Source of the DNA: Saprospiraceae bacterium
GTDB taxonomy: Bacteria > Bacteroidota > Bacteroidia > Chitinophagales > Saprospiraceae
Assembly: GCA_022448945.1 (NCBI GenBank)
Contig: JAKVCV010000013.1
Coordinates: forward strand, 1-42,714
DNA length: 42,714 nucleotides
Direction of reading: 5' to 3'
In this document: positions 35,272 to 42,714 of the stretch, piece after piece
Numbering within the stretch: position 1 is the stretch's first letter
Layout: each line of letters begins with the position of its first letter
Made by a program: the position numbers and the translations under genes
The notes under the pieces: generated by a model
The model's input: only the letters and a program-made list of their open reading frames with translations
Database searches by the model: none
What the model was told of the DNA's origin: nothing

Positions 35272-35324
35272 GCCCAAGCTGCACATCTGAATTTATTCGT
35301 TTTTGTGCAGCTTGGGCTTTTTTT
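35272..35324 (+). terminator. Rho-independent terminator of the rpsF-rpsR-rplI operon
   Basis: GCCCAAGCTGCAC (35272-35284) pairs perfectly with GTGCAGCTTGGGC (35305-35317) over a 20-base loop and is followed by seven T. Confidence 0.92.
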
Positions 35325-35364
35325 ATAAAAATTATATTTCTTTTTCCCTATAGAAACTTTCGAT

Positions 35365-36720
35365 ATGCGTTTTTTGCATAAGTATCTTTTAAGATTTTTT
35401 TTCTGGATTAGTGGAATGTGGTCTCATTATTCATCAAAGGTAATATATTCTCCTTTTGCACCACAACAAGTAGATCCATTGAAAGTTAGGGATATGCTGA
35501 TACATGCTCAAACAAATGTTAGTTATTATCAGAATAAAATACCTACTGTTCCTGCAGACTCTAAACATTTGTTTCCATTCTTAAAAAATCTTGATTTTAC
35601 GGTTTCTAAAGTAGATCTTTTAAGTGATGATAAATTATTTATTGATCAAAGGAATCATAAATATTCCAATCGAATAGGGATCAAAGCCGGATTTATACAC
35701 AATCTATTAAGTGGTTTAAGTAAAAATTGTTTAGTGCCTATTAATTCAAGTGGTTCTTCTGGTAGAGCTTTGAAATTTTATAAGACCAGAAAAGATCTTC
35801 AAATTGCATCTATTGAAATTCTACAGGCTGCTAGGTATTTGGGATGGGAGGAAGGTGAATCAATTGTTATTAGTTTTCAAGAAGGTATGTATGCACAAAC
35901 TCGGTTTTTTCACAGGCTATTTGGTTGGTTTGGAATGCCATTGTTTTTGTATAAGCATATTAATAAAAATTCTGCGCAGAAGTTTGTTAATCATATCAAT
36001 AAAAGTAATGCTACAGTTGTTATTGCTTTTGCTTCTCAGTTGACGGAGTTTGCATTGAATTGTAAAAAATTTAATATAAAAGTAAAAACTCCATTAAAAT
36101 TTATTCTTAGTGTAGGGGAGATGCTGTTCAAAGAACATAGACTACTTATAGAAGAGGTTTTTGATGTAAAAGTTTACGATTTTTATGGATCTAGTGAAAT
36201 GGGAATGATCGCGATAGAATGTAAACACCAAAAAGGAATGCATATTTTTGAAAATGAAGTATTCCTTGAGACAGATCAAAATAATAATATCCTTGCTACA
36301 TCTTTTAATTCTCAGTATATGCCTTTTATCAAGTATAAAATAGGTGATACAGGTGTTATTCGTGAACAAGAGTGTACATGTGGTATAAAAGGTAAAATGC
36401 TAGTAGAATTAAAAGGACGTGTTGATGAATATTTATTGACTGAAGATAGGGAACGTGTTTATGCCTCTTATTTTAGACAACTATTGTTACATTGTAATGA
36501 TTTTTTTAATGGTGTTATTATTAGAGGTCAGTTTATTCAAAAGAAGGATCTATCGATATCTGTAGCCTTGCAGATAACCCATGATAAAATTCCAAAAGAT
36601 AAAATAACCCAAATTATAAAGGAACGTATTTTTAAAGATTTTAACCTGGATGTAGAGGTTAACTATCGTTTACAATTATTACCTGATAAAGGAAAGTTCA
36701 AAATGTTGATCAGGGAATAA
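35365..36720 (+). CDS. PaaK/CapK-like adenylate-forming ligase
   Basis: This 451-residue protein is related to phenylacetate-CoA ligase. The phosphate-binding loop SSGSSGRALKFYKT is near residue 128, the A5-like YGSSEMGMIAIEC near 273, then MPFIKYKIGDTGVI near 320 with CTCGIKGK and LKGRVDEYLLTEDRERVYASYF near 350. The PaaK-type C-terminal subdomain (NVEVNYR-like LDVEVNYRLQLLPDKGKFKMLI) closes it. Members activate aryl or acyl acids, or act in polysaccharide and natural-product pathways (CapK). The gene converges on the SDR and assembly-line genes, ending 40 bases from the SDR stop. A supply role for that pathway is possible but is only an inference. Confidence 0.78.
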   Translation: MRFLHKYLLRFFFWISGMWSHYSSKVIYSPFAPQQVDPLKVRDMLIHAQTNVSYYQNKIPTVPADSKHLFPFLKNLDFTVSKVDLLSDDKLFIDQRNHKYSNRIGIKAGFIHNLLSGLSKNCLVPINSSGSSGRALKFYKTRKDLQIASIEILQAARYLGWEEGESIVISFQEGMYAQTRFFHRLFGWFGMPLFLYKHINKNSAQKFVNHINKSNATVVIAFASQLTEFALNCKKFNIKVKTPLKFILSVGEMLFKEHRLLIEEVFDVKVYDFYGSSEMGMIAIECKHQKGMHIFENEVFLETDQNNNILATSFNSQYMPFIKYKIGDTGVIREQECTCGIKGKMLVELKGRVDEYLLTEDRERVYASYFRQLLLHCNDFFNGVIIRGQFIQKKDLSISVALQITHDKIPKDKITQIIKERIFKDFNLDVEVNYRLQLLPDKGKFKMLIRE

Positions 36721-36760
36721 ATTTATAGAATATTTTCTTTATGTCTATTATTGAAATACT

Positions 36761-37471
36761 TCAATAAGGATGTTTTTGCCCGTTTGTATGTAATAGTTGA
36801 CCACTATTTTTCATTGAAATTTCTTCGATCAGTTCATATAAATGATCAGCAGACTCTTCAGTGCTTAAGGGTGCATCTTCACCCCCCATAGCGGTGCGTA
36901 CATGCCCAGGATTTACGGAACAAACACAGATACCATCTGATCTTAAATCTTCTGCTAATAATAGTGACCACATGTTTAATAAAGCTTTAGATCCTTTGTA
37001 ACCATAATTCCCTCCTTTATTTACTAGTGACAGAGCTCCTTTTCTAGAAGATAACATTAATACTTTTGGATTGTGAGCGTTCTTTAAAACAGATGTCAGG
37101 CTCTGAGTTAATAAAACAGGAACAATAGAATTAATTCTTATCATTTTTTCTAAGCCAGAAAATTCTAATTTTCCAAATTCCAGGTTCTTTTGTTTCTGAG
37201 TTAAATCTATATGTGTTGCACTTAATGCAGCATTATGAATCAAAAGATCAAGATGAGTAATTTGATTAATTATTTTATTTATAAAACCAGGAATTTCTTC
37301 AACTTGGTTTAGATCTAGATATAATGGTTGGGCCCCACAATTTTTAATTTCTTCTCCTTCATCTCTACATGTAGCCCAAACCTCATATTTTTCATTTACA
37401 AGTTTCTTCGTTAATGCAAGACCAATACCTCTTGAGCCACCAGTTATAAGTGCAATTTTTTTCTTTTCCAT
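36761..37471 (-). CDS. Short-chain dehydrogenase/reductase (SDR), last gene of the assembly-line operon
   Basis: This 236-residue Rossmann enzyme has the cofactor motif ALITGGSRGIGLALTKKLV (residues 7-25), LLIHNAALSA near 80, the catalytic Y-x3-K in YGYKGSKALLNMWS near 158, and SVNPGHVRTAMGG near 190. It is a classical single-domain NAD(P)-dependent SDR. It starts 5 bases after the stop of the NRPS-like gene, so the two are almost certainly one transcript. It may reduce the aldehyde or a ketone of the assembly-line product. Substrate unknown. Confidence 0.85.
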   Translation of the reverse strand: MEKKKIALITGGSRGIGLALTKKLVNEKYEVWATCRDEGEEIKNCGAQPLYLDLNQVEEIPGFINKIINQITHLDLLIHNAALSATHIDLTQKQKNLEFGKLEFSGLEKMIRINSIVPVLLTQSLTSVLKNAHNPKVLMLSSRKGALSLVNKGGNYGYKGSKALLNMWSLLLAEDLRSDGICVCSVNPGHVRTAMGGEDAPLSTEESADHLYELIEEISMKNSGQLLHTNGQKHPY

Positions 37472-37476
37472 TAATA

Positions 37477-40400
37477 TTACTTTATTAAACTAGGTTTTTT
37501 TCTATTCTTGTATATTTTCTTTATTGAATCTATTATTATATTGGGAACAATCCATGGGCCAAGATGTGGAGGTGGTGCTTTCCAATTACTATCGAGAATA
37601 CTATCTAAGATTTGATTTGCTCGTGTCGGAAGCACAGGCCCTTTTGTTGCACCCAACTCTGGATTTATAGAAAGCAGTAAAGATTCTGCCTGACAACCAG
37701 GTATAAATTTGTCTCCATATTCATTGCGTAATTGAGATGCTTGAGGAAAAGGTGACCATCTTTTTAAAGGCCCAAGATCAACTGTTCCTGCACCTAGGCA
37801 CAGTATATCTTTTTTATTCTTCATACGCTTTAATGCTTTCTGTTCATCAAATACCTGAGGGAAACTATCATCCATAATAATAACACCTGGTCTAAGTAAC
37901 TCAACATCTATAGATATTCCTCCACTACTCGCACCAATGATGAGGTCACAATCATCTAAAGACTTAGAATCTTTACCCAATTTGGGGTCATTAATTTCAA
38001 TAGATTTTGGAGAACCAAGTCTTCCTTTTAAAAGTTCAATGCTTGCTTGTCCAATTGAACCATAACCAAGTACACCTACTTTTAAGTCAGACCAATTTAA
38101 ATCAAGGCTGTCTATAATTGATTTAGTGTTTAGATAAATTAATGCTACTGTAACAGAATGCCCTGTACTTAATAATTTTTCTGGTAATATATTGGATGTA
38201 CATAAGCCTGTCAGTGCAGGTAGCATCCCTGCCAATGTAACTACAGGCGCAGAGCTTAACACTGCAGCTTTTTGAATATGATTTACTAGCTGTGCTTTAT
38301 TGCCCAAATTATCTGCATTTACAGGAATGCCAACGATGTCCATTTCACCATATTCACAGTAAATTTTTTCCAAAAGTGTCGGTCCTGTTCCCTTAGGAAG
38401 AGGGAAGCCACTTGGAGCATATACAATGACACAAGATTTTGGCATACAATAACTTAAAAGTTCTTTTTTGAAAATTGGCCCTAATTCATCAATTATTGAA
38501 GTACCATGAAGATTGATTCTTAGGCCATCGTGTATCATAGCCCCAATTAGTAATTCTGTATCTGTTGAAGAAGTATCATAGGCAAAACAGCCATTTTCCC
38601 ATTTGATATTTAGATTGCTTTTTGGATTTGAAATTATAGATGGGTCCATCCATGATATAAAATATCTAGATAGGTTCGTGTAAGAGTCAGAACCAGCTGC
38701 TCTTGCAATTGAAGCCAAAGAAGCATAAGCATGGTTTGAAGCATTTGTGAAACTTTCAATGATATTTTTTAGAGTTGCTTTTTCTTGAATACGAATGGGT
38801 AAAGCCCTTGCAAATGGTCCAACAATTCCAGATAGGTTTTGGAGGTCATGTTCACGACCTGATAAAGCTGTAGAAATTATTGTATCTGTTTTACCAGTAG
38901 TTTTTTGTAATGCTATGAATAAAGCACTTAATGCAAGTAAGAAAGGAGAGCATTTTTCTTTCTTTGCTCTTTTTTGGAAGCTACTCCATTGATCTGGTGT
39001 TAGATCAAAATGAGATTCTCTAACTGTATGTTTTTCTACAGGGTCTAATGCAGGAAGTTTCGACAGATATTTACTCCACCATGTATCATCTTCCTGATGT
39101 TCAGGTATTGAAGAAAAAGGCTTTGGTAATAATAACTGGGGTTGTTTGTTTAAAATGAATGAATCATGTGCTTCGAGTAATTCAGACATTAGTATCCAAG
39201 AACTCCAGGCATCAGCAATAATATGGTGGGCAGAAAAAAACAAGGTGCTATCATTATTAGAAAGTTGTATTATACGTAAGCGAAATAAAGGTAACTGCTC
39301 CATTCTGTAAGCGATGCTTTTTTCAGTTTCCCAAGCTAGAGAAATGATTTGTTCCTGTTTCGATAGAGGAACTAACCTTAGATCTTCATACTGCACTTCT
39401 GGTATATAGTTTGTATGGATTTTGCGTATTGGTCCATTTTTGCAATTTTCAAAAGTACTATTTAATGATTCGTGACGTTTTACAACATATACGAATGCTT
39501 TTCTAAATGCTTCAATATTCACTTCCCCTTTTAATGGGATTCTTGCTGCCCATATTGGAGGACTTTCTGGGTTGCGATTATGTGATGTCCAAAAACCTCG
39601 CTGTACCATGCTGAGCTTTTCTGTTGATTGTGTATAATGCGTTTTGTCGGAGGATTCAAGAACCATTGCTAGGTTCTTTAATTTTTGATGATTATAAATA
39701 GCCATCGGAGCGAGTTTAAACCCTTTTTCCTGTAGAAAAGAAAGGACCTGTAAAGCTCTGATAGAATCACCACCTAATTCAAAGAAATTATTCTCGGGGC
39801 TAGGTAGCGATGGTAGTTTTAGTACTTGTTTCCATATTCCTGCCAGAATTTCTATATTATTTTTTGAATCTAAGTTGAGAACCTCTTCTGATTTTGTTGC
39901 AATAAATTGTTTGTGCAGGGCTTTTCTATCAGCTTTTCCTGCTGTATTTCTTGGTATTTTATCTACAATTTTCCATTGATGTGGAATCATATAATCAGGT
40001 AGCTTTTGTTTCATAAAAAAGCGTACTGCTAATAAATCCAGTTTAGTTTTTGCCTTGACAAATGCAATAAGTTGTTCTTCTTCATACAAGATCATTGCTT
40101 CTTCTATCAATGGATGATTTAAGAGTTGATGTTCAATCTCATTTAGTTCAACTCGATTTCCATATATTTGGATTTGTGTATCTTTTCGTCCTAAATAGAT
40201 AAATGATCCATCTGCTTGCTGTTTGCCAATATCACCCATTAAGTAGATCTTTCCTAGTTCAGGATGCTGAACGTATGCTTTATTAGTCACTTCAGGCATT
40301 TTCCAGTATCCATTTGATATGGAGCCAGATACAGCAAGGTCTCCGATGCCGTCTTTTATATTAACAAGATGCATATTTACTCCCGCACGAGACCAACCTA

Positions 40401-42714
40401 TTGGTACATGTATTTCAGATTCTTCAGGAAGCCTTACTAATTCATAAAAGCTTGAGTTTACAATTGTTTCAGTCGAACCATAAACATTTGCAAACCTAGT
40501 TGTTGAGGGTGCATTAGCTAACCATTTTCTGGCTAATTCTGCACTTACTGCTTCTCCACCAATGAGCACCCAGTTAAGGTATTTCAAAGGGTTGGTTCCA
40601 TTTTTTTGTCTAACGTTATCTAGTATTATATTCAAAAGGCTAGGTACAGTATTTAGGTTAGTAATTTTTTTGTGCTCTAATAGTTTTATCAATGCTTCAG
40701 GATTCCGTAGTGTTTCAGGATTAATAGGGTAGGTTCGACCTCCATTTTGTAAAGGGGAAAATAGTTGCCTAAGGCTTCCACCAAAACTTAAAGAAGAGGT
40801 CCATGCAAATCGTTCATTTTCATCAACTTGAAAGGCTCTTTTTACCCAGCCTAGCCAATTTGAAAGTGCAAGGTGATCTACCATTACACCTTTAGGCATT
40901 CCTGTAGAACCAGAGGTATACATTATATAAGCAAGTTTACCTTTTTTGATCGGACCAATTTCTGCTTCATCTTCACCTATAGTCAGTATTTTGAGTCTGC
41001 TGATATTATTAGCACGTCCAGATAGTTCTGAAGTAGTTATTAGCATGTCTGGTCCTGCTGATTTTAATATCTGTTTAATGCGATCATCCGGCCATCTTGG
41101 ATCTAATGGTAACCAAGCTGCTCCTGTACGTATGATACTTAATATACCAATCGCAGAAGATTCAGATGGGTTGCCAAGAATCGCAATTAATTTTCCATTT
41201 AATTTTTTTGCAAGAGCAGCAGAGCGTCTGGAAAGAGTACCATAATTAATTTCCCCAACAGCTATTCTTTTGGGATGCTTTTGACACCTTAATAAAATTT
41301 GTTCATGAATCTGTAATGGTACAGATTTAGTAGTTTTAAGGGAATTAATAAGATTATTTTTAACATTCTTTAGAAACCTTTTAACCTGAATTGGGTCAAG
41401 ATGTGATACTGCATAATTGAAAGTTAGATGTAATTCACCTTTAAAGATCCATGCGAGAAGTGTTAGTCGTGTAAAACCTCCACCAGCAGCACCTTTAAGA
41501 TCCTCGATTTCAATATTGCCAAATTTATCCAATCCAGGTAACATTGGGAAAGAAAATGAAAATGGCGTTATTCCTGCAGGGCCACAAGCACGAAAATCTC
41601 CTGTTTTTGCTAGAGCAAGAGAAGAAATAGATCCATTGGCACGGGCTTCATTCATCGAATCAGAACAGATTTTTGAAATATCTATTAGATTCATATTCTG
41701 GTCTAAATTGCTTTGAATAGGTAAAGAATCGGCAAATGAACCTACTATTTTTGTTATGTCAGTTATCCGAAGTTCTCGACGTCCCTGAGCGACACGTACA
41801 GTCACTTGTTGTTGACCACTTTCGTCAAATAGAAATTTTTTATAAGAAGCTAAGACTAAAGCTACGAGTGTAGTATTGTGTTTCTGGCTAATTTTTTGGA
41901 GTAGTTTTGTTTGTTTTTTACTAATGATTAGCCTTTCTTGACCACAGCCACCAGATGATGGAGTATCAACCGAAGCTTTCCATTTGAGATGTATTGGATG
42001 AACACCATTTTTAAATTTTTTCTTCCAGTACGTTAAATCCGTATCCTTAAGTTGAATACTATAATCAACGGCGTCTGACCAACCGCTTTTAAGAACTGGT
42101 AAATCTGCAAGATTTTCTCCACAAGATATAGCGTAGATATGTAGTAGCTCTTCAGCTAATATTTTTATGCTCCACGCATCTATGATTGCATGATGACCCA
42201 CTAGCAAAATTCTGGTATCACTAAAATAGAGTTTGAATAATGGACCTTTTTCTAAATCTAATATATTATTGTAACAAGCACTTTCTTGATCAACATGATA
42301 ACGCTCAAAACCTACTTCACTTTTACCTAAAATCAAACGCCATTGATTTTCATAACGATTGATAGTTGAAGTAATAATTGGATGTCTTAAAACTAACTCA
42401 GCAAGCGCATTTTTAAGTTTTAATGTATTGATTTTCTTATTGCTATTCTGAATTCTACAACTTAAAGAAACATTGCACGGCATATCAGGAGAGAAATAAT
42501 GTTGGACTACAAAAGTTTCTTGGGCAGGTAATAAAGGAAGTCCAGGTAGAATTTGTTCCGTTGATATGTTTTCTCTTGATCTTTCAATTCCTCCTTTCAA
42601 AGCAAATATTAAAGAATTTATTGTATCATATTCATATAAAAGAGATGTTGGTAAACCCTTGTTTAGAAATGTTTCCAGCTCTTTTAGTAAATCGAGTGCT
42701 ATTAGTGAATCAAG
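37477..42714 (-). CDS. Biosynthetic assembly-line protein (carrier-C-A-PCP-C-AAR-like reductase), N-terminus cut off by window edge
   Basis: The frame is open from base 42714 to the stop at 37477: 1745 residues, partial at the N-terminus. Numbering from the edge, residues 1-38 are the second half of a PKS-style carrier domain (LDSLIALDLLKELE, pantetheinyl Ser3; LPTSLLYEYDTI). C1 covers about 55-465 (HHAIIDAW near 173). The A domain, about 470-935, has YTSGSTGMPKG near 600, YGSTET near 745 and NTAGKADRK near 930. The carrier motif LGGDSIRAL has Ser near 984. C2 covers about 1020-1420 (HHIIADAW near 1163). The last 320 residues match cyanobacterial acyl-ACP reductase: STGHSVTVALIY, GVLGYGSIGQ near 1550, and PGCQAESLLL with the presumed catalytic Cys near 1674. 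No carrier follows C2. The A domain has Gly in place of the Asp that binds an alpha-amino group. Product unknown. Confidence 0.88.
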   Translation of the reverse strand, partial: LDSLIALDLLKELETFLNKGLPTSLLYEYDTINSLIFALKGGIERSRENISTEQILPGLPLLPAQETFVVQHYFSPDMPCNVSLSCRIQNSNKKINTLKLKNALAELVLRHPIITSTINRYENQWRLILGKSEVGFERYHVDQESACYNNILDLEKGPLFKLYFSDTRILLVGHHAIIDAWSIKILAEELLHIYAISCGENLADLPVLKSGWSDAVDYSIQLKDTDLTYWKKKFKNGVHPIHLKWKASVDTPSSGGCGQERLIISKKQTKLLQKISQKHNTTLVALVLASYKKFLFDESGQQQVTVRVAQGRRELRITDITKIVGSFADSLPIQSNLDQNMNLIDISKICSDSMNEARANGSISSLALAKTGDFRACGPAGITPFSFSFPMLPGLDKFGNIEIEDLKGAAGGGFTRLTLLAWIFKGELHLTFNYAVSHLDPIQVKRFLKNVKNNLINSLKTTKSVPLQIHEQILLRCQKHPKRIAVGEINYGTLSRRSAALAKKLNGKLIAILGNPSESSAIGILSIIRTGAAWLPLDPRWPDDRIKQILKSAGPDMLITTSELSGRANNISRLKILTIGEDEAEIGPIKKGKLAYIMYTSGSTGMPKGVMVDHLALSNWLGWVKRAFQVDENERFAWTSSLSFGGSLRQLFSPLQNGGRTYPINPETLRNPEALIKLLEHKKITNLNTVPSLLNIILDNVRQKNGTNPLKYLNWVLIGGEAVSAELARKWLANAPSTTRFANVYGSTETIVNSSFYELVRLPEESEIHVPIGWSRAGVNMHLVNIKDGIGDLAVSGSISNGYWKMPEVTNKAYVQHPELGKIYLMGDIGKQQADGSFIYLGRKDTQIQIYGNRVELNEIEHQLLNHPLIEEAMILYEEEQLIAFVKAKTKLDLLAVRFFMKQKLPDYMIPHQWKIVDKIPRNTAGKADRKALHKQFIATKSEEVLNLDSKNNIEILAGIWKQVLKLPSLPSPENNFFELGGDSIRALQVLSFLQEKGFKLAPMAIYNHQKLKNLAMVLESSDKTHYTQSTEKLSMVQRGFWTSHNRNPESPPIWAARIPLKGEVNIEAFRKAFVYVVKRHESLNSTFENCKNGPIRKIHTNYIPEVQYEDLRLVPLSKQEQIISLAWETEKSIAYRMEQLPLFRLRIIQLSNNDSTLFFSAHHIIADAWSSWILMSELLEAHDSFILNKQPQLLLPKPFSSIPEHQEDDTWWSKYLSKLPALDPVEKHTVRESHFDLTPDQWSSFQKRAKKEKCSPFLLALSALFIALQKTTGKTDTIISTALSGREHDLQNLSGIVGPFARALPIRIQEKATLKNIIESFTNASNHAYASLASIARAAGSDSYTNLSRYFISWMDPSIISNPKSNLNIKWENGCFAYDTSSTDTELLIGAMIHDGLRINLHGTSIIDELGPIFKKELLSYCMPKSCVIVYAPSGFPLPKGTGPTLLEKIYCEYGEMDIVGIPVNADNLGNKAQLVNHIQKAAVLSSAPVVTLAGMLPALTGLCTSNILPEKLLSTGHSVTVALIYLNTKSIIDSLDLNWSDLKVGVLGYGSIGQASIELLKGRLGSPKSIEINDPKLGKDSKSLDDCDLIIGASSGGISIDVELLRPGVIIMDDSFPQVFDEQKALKRMKNKKDILCLGAGTVDLGPLKRWSPFPQASQLRNEYGDKFIPGCQAESLLLSINPELGATKGPVLPTRANQILDSILDSNWKAPPPHLGPWIVPNIIIDSIKKIYKNRKKPSLIK

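Noticed and set aside
36748-36767. 8-bp hairpin between the convergent PaaK-like and SDR genes
   Set aside because: Short AT-rich stem overlapping the SDR stop, no T-run on the plus strand; too weak to call a terminator.
42598-42600. TTG as the start of the assembly-line gene
   Set aside because: The frame continues upstream without a stop and encodes a carrier-domain half, so this is an internal codon.

Overview
The window looks like chromosomal DNA of a Bacteroidota bacterium. It is very AT-rich. It carries type IX secretion / gliding-motility genes (two PorP/SprF-like proteins, a PorE-like OmpA protein, and a giant secreted protein with a type B C-terminal sorting domain). It has many lipoproteins with a Cys soon after a short signal peptide, and several promoters fit the Bacteroidota -7 box TAnnTTTG. 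The PorE-like gene and long repeat adhesins suggest a gliding, Saprospira-like lineage, but the genus cannot be fixed from this sequence.

Layout. 1-5346 (minus): a 1656-residue type B CTD protein followed by the start of a PorP/SprF partner cut by the left edge. 5604-8957 (minus): a malonyl-CoA synthetase-like ligase, a DUF4846 lipoprotein and an unknown lipoprotein. 9488-13361 (plus): porP, a porE-like OmpA gene, and a DUF1573 domain that appears detached from the OmpA gene by a -1 frame change at a run of nine A. 13619-17748 (plus): transglutaminase-like protein, xseA and an isolated DUF5682 gene. 17792-19129 (minus): two tandem lspA genes. 19543-20988 (plus): queuosine precursor transporter and rdgB. 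20989-22377 (plus): three tandem units, each with an FNR-like box exactly 36 bp ahead of a -7 box. Two units encode paralogous small exported proteins; the first has no credible ORF and may make a small RNA. 22418-30896: housekeeping genes (TIGR02757 family, YebC, a PrxQ/BCP peroxiredoxin, YchF, MnmD) and a group of envelope lipoproteins with a PlsB-like acyltransferase. 31311-35242 (plus): TPR protein, ung, rpsF-rpsR-rplI. 35365-42714: a PaaK/CapK-like adenylate-forming protein converging on an SDR and a large biosynthetic assembly-line gene.

The most unusual item is that assembly-line gene. It enters the window in the middle of a carrier domain and continues as condensation-adenylation-carrier-condensation. 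It ends in a domain that resembles the cyanobacterial fatty acyl-ACP reductase (AAR, the alkane-pathway enzyme), not the usual SDR-type terminal reductase of NRPSs. An SDR five bases downstream could process a released aldehyde or a ketone. The second notable item is the FNR-box promoter triplet with its possible FNR-controlled small RNA.
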